A DNA stretch of 30,825 nt from a virus, in the IMG/VR virus record IMGVR_UViG_3300042340_000084, positions 1-30,825 of that record, one strand, 5' to 3'. This document shows, in pieces, positions 6,171 to 13,781 of this stretch (position 1 is its first letter; each line of letters starts with the position of its first letter). The translations under genes were made by a program, and so were the position numbers. The notes beneath the pieces were generated by a model. It saw only the letters and a program-made list of their open reading frames with translations. It searched no databases and was not told the DNA's origin.

Positions 6171-6287
6171 TCACTTCTTGAGCCACTTGGACAGCAGGCC
6201 GAAGTGACCGACGATGAAGCCGCCGACGAGGCAGAGGCCGCACGCCCAAACCGAGCCGAGGAACGATTCAACGCTTGCGAGCACCAT
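6171..6287 (-). CDS. Single-helix membrane peptide, 38 aa; holin-type candidate
   Basis: This short protein is almost entirely one membrane helix (FLGSVWACGLCLVGGFIVGHFGLL, about residues 9-32) flanked by an acidic N-terminus (VESF) and a basic C-terminus (SKWLKK). The ATG at 6287 has an AAGGGA site eight bases upstream. It overlaps the lipoprotein gene by 20 bases, and only one base separates its stop from the Cys-rich gene. Size, charge layout and neighbour fit a small holin or antiholin, but single-helix peptides have many roles. It falls below common gene-calling length limits. Confidence 0.6.
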   Translation of the reverse strand: MVLASVESFLGSVWACGLCLVGGFIVGHFGLLSKWLKK

Positions 6288-6846
6288 GTGTAGATCCCTT
6301 CTTTCGATTCTTCCGGACGGGTTGAGGTGGCGCGGTGCGCCGGAAAGCCTCGTCAAACATCCTATCGCGCTCACGCATCTGCCACACTCGAGCGCGCGCA
6401 TCGTCCCCGCCGACCTCGATGAGTTCGGCCGCGAGTTCGGCGTTGCGACGCTCCGCCGGCGTGATGAGTCCGAGCCAACCGCGCACGAACTTCCCGAGGC
6501 CCAAGTGCCACACGAGGAAGGCGATCCCTGCGATCGAGAGCGCGAGTAGGCCGTAAGTCACGACCTCGGCCCACCACGGCGTGATATTCGTCGTGCCCAT
6601 CAGGTAGACCTGGACGGCATCGACAAGCCCGAGGATCTGCTCTTGTTCCACGATGCCTCCTTCGGCCTGCGTGCGGATCGTCGGGATCGAGGGATCAGGC
6701 TTCCCCGTCTCGGCGTGTATCGTCTCGAACCGCCGGCCGCTCGACCTCGCGAGCGTGCCGATCTCGTTCGAGCTCGTGGCGATCTTCTCCGTGGCCGTCG
6801 AGCATCCGACGAGCACGGCGCACACGATCACGAGCGCGCGCGTCAT
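6268..6846 (-). CDS. Lipoprotein with a membrane helix; possible spanin-type lysis protein
   Basis: This 192-residue protein has a lipoprotein signal (MTRALVIVCAVLVGC, lipobox LVGC, lipidated Cys15), a periplasmic-looking stretch to about residue 90, a strong transmembrane helix (VVTYGLLALSIAGIAFLVW, about 95-113), and a basic, helical tail of about 75 residues ending KNRKKGSTHGARKR. An N-terminal lipid anchor plus a C-terminal membrane helix is the layout of unimolecular spanins, which fuse inner and outer membranes at lysis. The long charged tail after the helix is atypical. The ATG at 6846 overlaps the upstream stop as ATGA. Confidence 0.72.
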   Translation of the reverse strand: MTRALVIVCAVLVGCSTATEKIATSSNEIGTLARSSGRRFETIHAETGKPDPSIPTIRTQAEGGIVEQEQILGLVDAVQVYLMGTTNITPWWAEVVTYGLLALSIAGIAFLVWHLGLGKFVRGWLGLITPAERRNAELAAELIEVGGDDARARVWQMRERDRMFDEAFRRTAPPQPVRKNRKKGSTHGARKR

Positions 6847-7052
6847 GGTTCCCCCGCTAGCAGTCGCCATGCGTCCAACTCTTCCTGGCTGCTGTTTGCG
6901 ACCAAGTCGGGATCCTCAAGCATCGTGAGCAGGTGCGATTTTGCTCGCGCAATTCGATCGGCTCGCTCCAACGCATCGGCTGGCAAGTTGAAAACTTCGG
7001 CGTTTTCGGCCATTCCACGACGGATCATAGAGATGTATTCGGCGGGATCCAT
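6843..7052 (-). CDS. Hypothetical helical protein, 69 aa
   Basis: The small acidic protein is almost all helix (NLPADALERADRIARAKSHL, then DPDLVANSSQEELDAWRLL), with no cysteines or membrane segment. I chose the ATG at 7052 because it forms a TAATG overlap with the fibre stop; longer readings start inside the fibre gene without a ribosome site. Its location suggests a fibre chaperone or small structural protein, but that rests on position only. Confidence 0.62.
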   Translation of the reverse strand: MDPAEYISMIRRGMAENAEVFNLPADALERADRIARAKSHLLTMLEDPDLVANSSQEELDAWRLLAGEP

Positions 7053-8116
7053 TACCACGTCGCGTGTGCCACGCGCCTCCATGTATTTGTAGCCGTGCAT
7101 ATGTAGAGGTACGACGCATCCCAACAGATATCGCCAGTCGTGCCCGTGTCGGTCGCGCTGCTCGGTGTCTTCGCCGTCACGATGCGAAGACGGTTGCCCG
7201 AGATGATGCCGACCGATGTGCTCGTGCCGTGCAGTTTCGTCTGGGTCGTGCTTGATGTCCCGAGGACTGTCGTGTTTGCCCCGTCGCCGATTGCGTCAGC
7301 GCCGATCACGGTGGAGTTGCTGTCGCTGTTGTTCTTCCCTCGACAACGTGAGCCGATATAGGTGCTCGACTGTGCCCCGGTAAGGGCCGTTGATCCGTCG
7401 GCGTGATAGCGTGCCGCCTCGAATCCGATCGCCGTGTTGTAGCTCACCGCGGCTAGGTTCTTGCCAGCGAATCCACCGATGGCCGTATTGAGTCCGTTCG
7501 TGGCGAACTCAAGCGCCTCGGTGCCGACTGCTACGTTATGGTTTCCGGTGCTGTTCGTGAAGACGGCACGAGATCCGAGTCCAAAGTTGCCACTCCCGCT
7601 AGTTAGTGCAGCTAGGGAATCTTTGCCAAGCGCTACATTCAAAGTACCGCTGGTCAAAAAGTAGCCGACTTGGTAGCCGATCAGCGTGTTTCCGTTGCTG
7701 CTCGAGTTGAGGACTCGTCCGGCAGTAATACCGAGCACCGTATTGTGGACGATTCCCGCGTTGCCTTTTCCAACACGCAGGGAGTTTATGTACGCGTCGT
7801 TGGCGATCCCCGCCCCGCCAGCGACGATCAGCGCCCCGGTCGTGCTCGAGGTCGAGGCCGTCGTGCTCGTGCCCTCGATCGTCGTAAACCGACCGCTGGC
7901 CGCCGTGGTCGCGCCGACGGTCGCCCCGTTGATCGTGCCCCCGGTGATAGCCGCCGCCGCGTCGTTCGACCACCTGAAGACCGTGCTGCTATCGGCCTTC
8001 TCCGTGAAGAGTTTCCCGTCGGTCGTGTTCATCGCCAACTCGCCGACGATCAACTCGCCGACGGTCGGGACTTCGCCCGTGTCGCTACTGCGCTTGTGTT
8101 TAATGATGTCAGCCAT
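7052..8116 (-). CDS. Tail fibre / host-recognition protein with YadA-like repeats
   Basis: The 354-residue protein starts with the phage fibre motif GELIVGELAMNTTDGKLFTE (residues 20-39). Residues about 125-290 form successive repeats of roughly 20-24 residues built around N-T/V-A/L-I/L-G, such as NTLIGYQVG, NVALGKDSL, NTAIGGFAG and NTAIGFEAA. These are typical of trimeric left-handed beta-rolls in YadA-type adhesins and many phage fibres. The C-terminal part ends in a GDICWDASYLYICTATNTWRR strand typical of fibre tips. It probably binds the host surface. Its ATG shares bases with the upstream stop (TGATG). Composition is less GC-rich than the head genes. Confidence 0.82.
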   Translation of the reverse strand: MADIIKHKRSSDTGEVPTVGELIVGELAMNTTDGKLFTEKADSSTVFRWSNDAAAAITGGTINGATVGATTAASGRFTTIEGTSTTASTSSTTGALIVAGGAGIANDAYINSLRVGKGNAGIVHNTVLGITAGRVLNSSSNGNTLIGYQVGYFLTSGTLNVALGKDSLAALTSGSGNFGLGSRAVFTNSTGNHNVAVGTEALEFATNGLNTAIGGFAGKNLAAVSYNTAIGFEAARYHADGSTALTGAQSSTYIGSRCRGKNNSDSNSTVIGADAIGDGANTTVLGTSSTTQTKLHGTSTSVGIISGNRLRIVTAKTPSSATDTGTTGDICWDASYLYICTATNTWRRVAHATW

Positions 8117-8640
8117 CAGGAGACCCCATACTCGCCGCCGTCGAGTTCCTGCACGAGTCCGCTCGGGCAGGAACCGAAGATGCGGTTCGGAGCAATGAAC
8201 TCATACCCTAGCGAGCCATCGGTCGCGCGTCGCATGATGATCTCGACGATCGTCCCGGTCGGTACTGCGCCGACATAGAAGCCGTCGGCATCGTCGAGCT
8301 CAAGCGAGGTCACCGCGAAGCCGTAGGCCGTCGTGCTCGTGTTCGCCATCTCAAGGAGGTTGATCGCGTAGCCCGTCGAGGTCGTGCCCGAGCGACCGCC
8401 CGAGACCGTCGAGAAGGTCGCCGAGGTGTTCGTCGCGAGTCGAACTTCAGTCCACGCATATTTCCACTTCGCCGTGCCGGCCGTCACGATCGCGCTGCTG
8501 TCGATCTTCGCCGTGAATCGTTGGAACGATCCCGACTCGCGCGTTCCCTCGCCAGTCTTCACGGACTCGACCGTCTGGTAGAGTTCCTTCCAGGTATCTG
8601 GCGTGAGAGCGCCTAGTCCTCGTGAGATCGACGGCTTCAT
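8116..8640 (-). CDS. Putative tail structural protein, 174 aa
   Basis: The family is not recognised. It is a beta-rich, Thr/Ser/Gly-rich protein with a helical N-terminus (PDTWKELYQTVESV) and a Trp-Tyr segment (KWKYAWTEVRL). It lies between the 267-residue tail protein and the fibre and is coupled to the fibre by a one-base overlap, so a tail-tip or fibre-attachment role is reasonable. The ATG at 8640 follows the upstream stop by two bases, and the ribosome site is weak, which suggests reinitiation. Confidence 0.7.
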   Translation of the reverse strand: MKPSISRGLGALTPDTWKELYQTVESVKTGEGTRESGSFQRFTAKIDSSAIVTAGTAKWKYAWTEVRLATNTSATFSTVSGGRSGTTSTGYAINLLEMANTSTTAYGFAVTSLELDDADGFYVGAVPTGTIVEIIMRRATDGSLGYEFIAPNRIFGSCPSGLVQELDGGEYGVS

Positions 8641-8642
8641 GG

Positions 8643-9446
8643 TCAGTATCCGGGGAGCGTCGTGAAGTCGCCCGTGCTCGGGAAGGGTTGCTTCCAGTAG
8701 ACCTCGTACGCCTTGTTCGCGTATGCCCCCGTGCCGCGCTTGGTCTGGAGATCGGAGTCGCGCGCCGGGACTTGGCGAAGGTGCGCCCACTCGTCCCAAG
8801 TGAAGACATAGGTGACATCGTAGAGATTCGGCCCGATGCGCGACTGGCGGAAGCCGTGGAAGAGGACATAGCCGGCCGTTCCACCGAGGAAGGTCGCGTT
8901 GTTCCGCTTGCCGATCAGGTTGAGGATCGTGGTCTTGTTGATCGACGCACTCGCGAGGCGCACCGTGAAGGTCATCTCCTGCTTGCGGCGCATGACCGAG
9001 AGCGGCTCGCCCATCGTGTCGATCGGAGTCCCGCCGATGTCGGTCTCGGCCGGAGTGTTCAGGCTCGCAGGCGCGCTAGGACTCACGCGCCACGCATCGA
9101 CGAACTCGACCACGACGCTCGCCTCATGCTTCGAGTATTGCGCGCTCGCGTCGATGCCACCGCTCGATGTGGTCGTGCTCGATGACTCGACCGCGTTCGA
9201 GTAGGTCGCCGTGGCCGTCCAAGTCTTGCCGCCGCTCCCGTCCACGGGCGCGTATGAGAGCGACCGCATCGTCGCGTTAGGGACATTCGTCGAGCCGCTG
9301 TAGGCCGAGCCGAGCGTGTACGAGGTCAACTGCGAGATGCATCCTGCGGCGGTCTGCGGAGAGACCTCCGTCACGATGAGCCGCACCGACGCGCCGCTTG
9401 AGTCGGTCGCTCGCGTTTCCTCGACGCTCTGGGTGATTACTGCCAT
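8643..9446 (-). CDS. Putative distal tail protein, 267 aa
   Basis: No family is certain. The protein is beta-rich, Ser/Thr-rich in the middle (NAVESSSTTTSSGG, about 85-98), and aromatic-rich at the C-terminus (LYDVTYVFTWDEWAHL, then YEVYWKQPF). It follows the tape-measure gene, where siphophages encode distal tail and baseplate hub proteins, so it probably builds the tail end. The ATG at 9446 has a GAGG site, seven bases after the tape-measure stop. No large host-specificity protein of the gpJ type is present, so this protein may serve part of that role. Confidence 0.68.
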   Translation of the reverse strand: MAVITQSVEETRATDSSGASVRLIVTEVSPQTAAGCISQLTSYTLGSAYSGSTNVPNATMRSLSYAPVDGSGGKTWTATATYSNAVESSSTTTSSGGIDASAQYSKHEASVVVEFVDAWRVSPSAPASLNTPAETDIGGTPIDTMGEPLSVMRRKQEMTFTVRLASASINKTTILNLIGKRNNATFLGGTAGYVLFHGFRQSRIGPNLYDVTYVFTWDEWAHLRQVPARDSDLQTKRGTGAYANKAYEVYWKQPFPSTGDFTTLPGY

Positions 9447-9453
9447 GCGTGCC

Positions 9454-10875
9454 TCATTGGAGGAGTGCTTCTTGGTTCCCGATCTTCTCGTTCAGTTTGC
9501 GGAGTTCTGCCGTCTGCAACTTGCTCTCGTCCGCGATTCGCTTCTGGATGTCCACGGCATCCGTGATCCCGGCGATCTTGAACTCGCCGATCGCGGTGTC
9601 CAGACTCTCGGTGAACTGCTGCCGCTTCACATCGTCGGCCAGAGCCTTCGCCGATGCTTCGGCCACGGTCTGCGCGATCTTCTCTTCGAGTTCCGCACGC
9701 TGCTCGACGAGCGTCTTGAGATCGTCCTCGGCCTTGTTGCGAGCCTCGTCAATCTTCGCGGCCGCTCGCTCCTCGTCACGACGCAGCATGATCGCTTGGA
9801 CTTGGCCGCTCTCCAGTCCCATCGCTTCGAGTCGGCGGCGATAGATCCGATCTTCGAGCGCATCTTGCCCCTGAAGCCGTCCGATCATCTCGTCCTCGAT
9901 GGCGAGCATCTCCTGCCGGAATGCAGCGTCGGCTTCCTGCTTGCGAGCCTTCTCGTCGGCAATGCGAGCCGCCTCGGCCTCGCTCTTCCGCAAGGCTTCG
10001 GTCGCGGCAATGTCGCGCGAGGTCAGCGTCGAGGATTCTTGGGCGGTCTTGAGCGTGTCCTGTCGCACCTTGAGGATCGACTTCTCGTCGGCGAGCGTCT
10101 TCTCAAGCGCGTCGGCCATCTGCTTCGCCACGATGAAGCGATCATCCTCCTCATCGACTCCGGCCGCTTGGAGGTTCAGAAGTTGCAACTGGTACTTCAC
10201 AAGATCGGCCGTCGTGGTCTTCACATTGGCGCGAGCCTGGAGCACGCCGTACTCCGCATCGCGCACCCTCTGGGCCGCTTCTGCGAGCGTGTTCGAGTTC
10301 GAGATCGCGCGTGCCTCGGCATCGCGCTGCGCCGCCGGAACGGCTAGGAGCCTCTCCTTGGTCTGCACGCCCTGCCGGAGTTTGTCGGCCTGCTTGGACA
10401 TCGACTCCTCGTCGGCCCGTGCTCCCTTCAGAGCATCCATCGTCGACTTGATTCGCTCCTCGGCGTACTTCGCGTAGCCCTCGATCATGTTCTTCGAGGT
10501 CTCGGCGGCATCCGAGTACGCCTTGTAGATCATTCCTCCGATGCCTGCGAGCGCGCCGACGATCAGCGTGATCGGCCCACCGATCCCCATGATGATCCCC
10601 TTGAAGAGCGAGGCCGCTGCGCTCATGCTCGAGAATCCCTTGATGATCGACGGGATGCCCTTCGTGAGGACATTCACCATGCTCTGGGCTGTGTCGAATA
10701 CGCCCGTGGGGATGCCGACCGTCGAGAGCGTGTTCTGGAGACCGCCGAATCCTTGGTTCAGGTCGTTCAGTTGCTTCTTGGAATTGTCCACGAAACGGCC
10801 GAGCGACTGGCTCCCGGCATCCAGTCCCTCCTTACGCACCTTGAAGTTGATGAAGAGATCACCGACGGTCGCCAT
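9454..10875 (-). CDS. Tail tape measure protein
   Basis: The 473-residue protein has the tape-measure layout: an N-terminal VGDLFINFKVRKEGLDAGSQ segment, hydrophobic helices at about residues 88-116 (FKGIIMGIGGPITLIVGALA, then GIGGMIYKAYSD), and then some 350 residues of charged coiled coil rich in Ala, Glu, Arg and Lys. Tape measures span the tail lumen and fix its length; at about 0.15 nm per residue this one predicts a tail near 70 nm, short for a siphophage. The ATG at 10875 has a GGGAGG site and overlaps the chaperone frameshift product by 17 bases. Confidence 0.92.
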   Translation of the reverse strand: MATVGDLFINFKVRKEGLDAGSQSLGRFVDNSKKQLNDLNQGFGGLQNTLSTVGIPTGVFDTAQSMVNVLTKGIPSIIKGFSSMSAAASLFKGIIMGIGGPITLIVGALAGIGGMIYKAYSDAAETSKNMIEGYAKYAEERIKSTMDALKGARADEESMSKQADKLRQGVQTKERLLAVPAAQRDAEARAISNSNTLAEAAQRVRDAEYGVLQARANVKTTTADLVKYQLQLLNLQAAGVDEEDDRFIVAKQMADALEKTLADEKSILKVRQDTLKTAQESSTLTSRDIAATEALRKSEAEAARIADEKARKQEADAAFRQEMLAIEDEMIGRLQGQDALEDRIYRRRLEAMGLESGQVQAIMLRRDEERAAAKIDEARNKAEDDLKTLVEQRAELEEKIAQTVAEASAKALADDVKRQQFTESLDTAIGEFKIAGITDAVDIQKRIADESKLQTAELRKLNEKIGNQEALLQ

Positions 10876-11553
10876 CCGAGCCTCCCGTGAGTGACTTGAG
10901 CATAGCGATCATGGCCTCTGGATCGCTTGCCTTCGCGGCAGGCTTGTTAGCGATGAACGGCATGAAGTCCGTGATCTTGGCCGGCGCGTCGCCCTTGCGG
11001 CGGTGGCTGTTAGCGTACAGCGTGGCGAGCATAGCGAAGCCGTAGTCGGTGCGGATGTGCCCGATGGGTTCGAGCGCGTCGAACGCCTGCCACTCGGCGA
11101 GCTCGCGCGCGCTCATGCGGCCCTCAAGTTCCTCGACCGTCATCCCGAGCGCGAGAGCGAGGCGGAAGAGGAACCGCCGTAGCCCTCGCTCGGTCAGTTT
11201 CCCGCGAGGGTCTCGATGTCCTTCGATCCCATCCCGGAGAGCCTCTGGGCGACCTCAAAGAGCGGGTCGATCACGCGCGCCGGGAGCGCGGCGATCTGCT
11301 CGACATCCCCGTCGGCGAAGAGCCGCTTGCCATCCGGCGAGCAGATCGAGCGCACAAGGAGCCGAGCGCGGAGGTTGACGAAGTTCATCTCCTTGCTCGC
11401 GCCCTTGCCGACGAAGCACGCGGCCTCAAAGGCATCGCGCTCGCCGGCCGTAAGGCCGCGCACCGAGATAGGCTCGGCCACGCCGGGAATGCTCACGGCC
11501 TCGACTGGGATCGAGGTAGCAAGCGACAGAATGAAGTCCTTCGAGGCGGTCAT
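10859..11553 (-). CDS. Tail assembly chaperone, long form by -1 frameshift (gpG-T type)
   Basis: Ribosomes starting at 11553 would slip -1 at GGGAAAC (11203-11197), skip the stop at 11196-11194, and continue to 10859, giving 231 residues (119 plus 112). After the slip the frame reads KLTERGLRRFLFRLALALG, then MTVEELEGRMSARELAEW, the DUF4035-type C-terminal domain found in second tail chaperones. The homology extends upstream of the internal ATG at 11143, with no stop back to the slip site, which argues that the second domain is made as a fusion and not alone. The fusion links tape measure and tube subunits during assembly and is not kept in the virion. Confidence 0.82.
11194..11553 (-). CDS. 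Tail assembly chaperone, short form (gpG type)
   Basis: This 119-residue product is the main translation product of the chaperone locus. It has the common pattern PVEAVSIPGVAEPISVRGLT (16-35) followed by GERDAFEAA and a helical C-terminal half ending GMGSKDIETLAGN. Position between the tail-tube and tape-measure genes is diagnostic. The last codons before the TGA carry the slippery heptamer for the long form. A GGAG site lies twelve bases upstream of the ATG, rather far, so initiation may be moderate. Confidence 0.85.
   Translation of the reverse strand: MTASKDFILSLATSIPVEAVSIPGVAEPISVRGLTAGERDAFEAACFVGKGASKEMNFVNLRARLLVRSICSPDGKRLFADGDVEQIAALPARVIDPLFEVAQRLSGMGSKDIETLAGN
11197..11203 (-). 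promoter_or_regulatory. -1 ribosomal frameshift slippery heptamer GGGAAAC
   Basis: In the zero frame it reads G GGA AAC directly before the TGA stop, matching the X XXY YYZ rule. Lambda uses GGGAAAG at the same place in its G-T genes. Re-pairing of both tRNAs one base back gives GGG AAA and opens the frame that encodes the DUF4035-type domain down to 10859. Confidence 0.85.
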
Positions 11554-11585
11554 GGTGTGTGTGCTCCGAGATGTGCGAGGCTAGA

Positions 11586-12020
11586 TCACCCAGTCCAGGT
11601 GAGCGCGCCCTTGATGCGGATCGTCAGGTCGGCGGTCACGGCCGCGTCGATGCCGGCCGAGACATTGAGCGAAGTCACGAAGCCGTCGAACTTCATCTCG
11701 CTCCCGGTCGAGGTCGAGCCGCCGAAGGTGATCTTGAAGTTGCGATAGGTTCCGTTCACGAAGCCGGCAGGCTTCAGGTAGCCGAGGAGCGTATTGTCGC
11801 TCGGCGGGAGGAAGATCGACAGAGAGACCGTGCCGTTGTCCACTTGGCCGATGACGGCCTTGCGTGCGCTGTCGGTGAGCGCGGTCGTGTCGATCGTCGC
11901 TCCGGTGATGCCGGAGAGTGAGATGTCGGTGACCTCGATCACGCTCGCGTAGGTTGCCGGCGAGGAGGTGTTCGTGGTCGTGCCGACTTCTACCGTGGTT
12001 CCGTTTGCGACATATGCCAT
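11586..12020 (-). CDS. Major tail tube protein, paralogue A
   Basis: The 144-residue beta-rich protein has the tail-tube pattern: VIEVTDISLSGITGATIDTT (27-46), TDSARKAV, DNGTVSLSIFLPP, then FKITFGGS and EMKFDGFVTSL, ending TIRIKGALTWTG. It shares order and key residues with paralogue B immediately upstream: IDxx..DSAxK, xxGTVSLxxF.P, xIxFG, FDxxxxS and a TWxx end. Tail-tube rings stack on the tape measure. It has its own GGAG ribosome site eight bases before the ATG and ends just before the chaperone gene. Confidence 0.85.
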   Translation of the reverse strand: MAYVANGTTVEVGTTTNTSSPATYASVIEVTDISLSGITGATIDTTALTDSARKAVIGQVDNGTVSLSIFLPPSDNTLLGYLKPAGFVNGTYRNFKITFGGSTSTGSEMKFDGFVTSLNVSAGIDAAVTADLTIRIKGALTWTG

Positions 12021-12021
12021 G

Positions 12022-12423
12022 TCAGTTGCTCCAGGTGATCGTGCTCGTGAGCTTGAGAGTGACGGTCGAGCGGACTCCCGTATCCATCGCGGCGGCGATC
12101 GCGTGCGAGACGATCAGCGCGTCGAAGGTGGCGGTGATGTACGCGCCCGACGGGTTGCCGAAGTTGATCACACACGACGAGGCGGTCGTGGTTCCCGCAG
12201 TCGGTACGAGTGCCGCGATTCCGCCGGAGTAGTTCGCAGGCGTGAAGACCTCAAGCGAAACCGTGCCGCCGTCCTCGATGCCAGTCGTGAAGGACTTGGT
12301 CGCTGAATCGATAGTGCTCACATCGATCTCGGCGACGCTTGAGCCGCCGACGGAGAGCGAGATGATCTCGGAGACGCTGCTACCGCCGATCGTGAGAGTT
12401 GAGCCGTAGGAAGAAAGTGCCAT
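12022..12423 (-). CDS. Major tail tube protein, paralogue B
   Basis: The 133-residue protein aligns along its length with paralogue A: VSEIISLSVGGSSVAEIDVS against VIEVTDISLSGITGATIDTT, EDGGTVSLEVFTP against DNGTVSLSIFLPP, and the STITWSN end against GALTWTG. It contains more Ala/Gly/Ser and has a shorter N-terminus. A GAGG ribosome site precedes the ATG at 12423, and one base separates its stop from the A start. It may be a second tube subunit, an initiator or terminator ring, or a diverged duplicate. Confidence 0.8.
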   Translation of the reverse strand: MALSSYGSTLTIGGSSVSEIISLSVGGSSVAEIDVSTIDSATKSFTTGIEDGGTVSLEVFTPANYSGGIAALVPTAGTTTASSCVINFGNPSGAYITATFDALIVSHAIAAAMDTGVRSTVTLKLTSTITWSN

Positions 12424-12433
12424 GTGTGCCTCG

Positions 12434-12880
12434 TTAGTTCGTGTGGAAGCAGGTTACTTCGACTGTGCTCACGAACAAACCGTAAGTAGCACCATCTGTC
12501 GGGGCGAGATAGTCCGTGGTGATCGTGCTCGTGCGGCCTCCGCTCACCGTGAGTTTGAGCGTAGCCCCGTCGTACCATGTGCCGCTCCAGTCCTGAAACG
12601 CATCCTGCACCTTGCGCGCCAGGTTCACGGCTTGGATCTTGGTATCGCCCATGCAATGGATCGCGATCGTCGAGAAGATCAGGGTCGGCGATCCCGAGAG
12701 CGTCTGGAACGGCCGGGACGAGGCCAACTCGTACACGATGCACGGGCGCACGGCCCCGTCGAAGCGCACCTCGGGGAAGGCTCGCGACGAGTTGCCCTTG
12801 CCGACGAGGGTCGTGATCGCGCTCGTAGCGTCGATCTTGTCCCAGACAGCCGTTTCGATGTTCCACACGGTCTGCGGCAT
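12434..12880 (-). CDS. Tail terminator / DUF3168-like tail completion protein
   Basis: The 148-residue protein starts with a helix (IETAVWDKIDATSAITTLVG), then RPCIVYELAS and a FSTIAIHCMGDTKIQAVNLARKVQDAF segment, and ends TVEVTCFHTN. This is the fold order of the DUF3168 tail-terminator family, hexameric rings that cap the tail tube and join it to the head. It lies between the gp10-like gene and the tube genes, where this protein is always found. The start shares one base with the upstream stop (TAATG). Confidence 0.78.
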   Translation of the reverse strand: MPQTVWNIETAVWDKIDATSAITTLVGKGNSSRAFPEVRFDGAVRPCIVYELASSRPFQTLSGSPTLIFSTIAIHCMGDTKIQAVNLARKVQDAFQDWSGTWYDGATLKLTVSGGRTSTITTDYLAPTDGATYGLFVSTVEVTCFHTN

Positions 12881-13446
12881 TAGGGGATCCTCGGGGTGAT
12901 GCGCTTGCCACCGAGCGAGTCGATCAGATCAGCAAACTGCCGGATCGCTTCGAGTTGCATCTCGGGGCGCAGTTTGCGGAAGGCGCGCGACATCGGCCAC
13001 TTCCCCGGAACTTCCTTCGGGTTCTTGATCTTCTCCCCGTAGTAATACTTCACCTTGAAGCCGCGCTCGATCAAGCGACCATAGAACTGGCCGCTCTGCC
13101 CGACGATCGCCAAGCGTCGGCCGACAAAGTGCCGATCCTGCTTCGAGCCGAGCGGCATCGTCTGGATCGCCGAGGCGACCTTCTGCCGCTGCGTTCCGGT
13201 CGGGTGACGGTAGTACCACCATCGCTCGCCGGGTGTCTTCGATCCCGGCTTCTGGTCGGTGTCGGTCAGCGTCGGCACGGAGAGCACCGCGTCGGCGATC
13301 GCGACCGCGATCTTGCGGAGCACGGCCTCGCCGACCGCCTCGTTGGCCGACTGCTTGATCTCGGAGGCCATGCCGCGATACGCCGCGAGCAACTCGGGGC
13401 CACCGTAGAACTCGATCGCCGACTCAAAGGCTATGGCCTTGCTCAT
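12880..13446 (-). CDS. HK97 gp10-like neck/tail protein
   Basis: The 188-residue protein fits the HK97-gp10 family, small tail-completion proteins at the head-tail joint. It has a helical N-terminus (ELLAAYRGMASEIKQSANEAVGEAVLRKIA), a basic middle with GERWWYYRHPTG and VGRRLAIVGQSGQFYGRLIERG, and a KWPMSRAFRKLRPEMQLEAIRQF helix at the end. That alternation of a long helix, a Tyr/Gly-rich loop and a late helix is typical. The ATG at 13446 overlaps the previous stop as ATGA. It is longer than the usual 120-150 residues. Confidence 0.75.
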   Translation of the reverse strand: MSKAIAFESAIEFYGGPELLAAYRGMASEIKQSANEAVGEAVLRKIAVAIADAVLSVPTLTDTDQKPGSKTPGERWWYYRHPTGTQRQKVASAIQTMPLGSKQDRHFVGRRLAIVGQSGQFYGRLIERGFKVKYYYGEKIKNPKEVPGKWPMSRAFRKLRPEMQLEAIRQFADLIDSLGGKRITPRIP

Positions 13447-13781
13447 GTCGCCTCCTGCACGGTCAAGGTAATCGTCTGCTGCCGATCGTCCACGCGCAGC
13501 ACCGAGATGATCTCAAGCGTCATAGCGTCGCCCACGAGCCGATTAGACGGCGTGAGCCATTGCTCATCCTGCGCTCGGCACATGATCGTGAACGATCGCT
13601 CGTGCGTCATGCCGCGCTTCTCCATCGTCTCGCCTGCGCTCTGGCCTTGGATGTAGCCCCACACGATCTGCCCGGCCGTCAGATACGAGAGCGTCTTCGA
13701 GTTGAACTCGTCCGAGGTGGTCGCAGTCCGGATATAGACCGTGAACGGTGTCCGCATCAGGCCCGAGCGGACGCGCCTCAT
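13443..13781 (-). CDS. Head-tail adaptor / head closure protein
   Basis: The 112-residue protein is a small beta-barrel type: MRTPFTVYIRTATTSDEFN, GQIVWGYIQGQSAGETMEKR, RSFTIMCRAQDEQW, and VLRVDDRQQTITLTVQEA. This pattern, with the EWQxxxxxxWGxIxP-like centre and THxxxxR segment, matches the SPP1 gp16-type head closure family. It follows the connector gene and precedes the gp10-like gene in the standard head-tail order. The ATG at 13781 overlaps the connector stop as ATGA. Confidence 0.8.
   Translation of the reverse strand: MRRVRSGLMRTPFTVYIRTATTSDEFNSKTLSYLTAGQIVWGYIQGQSAGETMEKRGMTHERSFTIMCRAQDEQWLTPSNRLVGDAMTLEIISVLRVDDRQQTITLTVQEAT

Noticed and set aside
10859-11143. Separate 94-residue gene starting at the ATG at 11143
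   Set aside because: Recognisable family sequence continues upstream of this ATG to the slippery site, and the ATG lacks a good ribosome site, so the domain is better explained as the frameshift extension.
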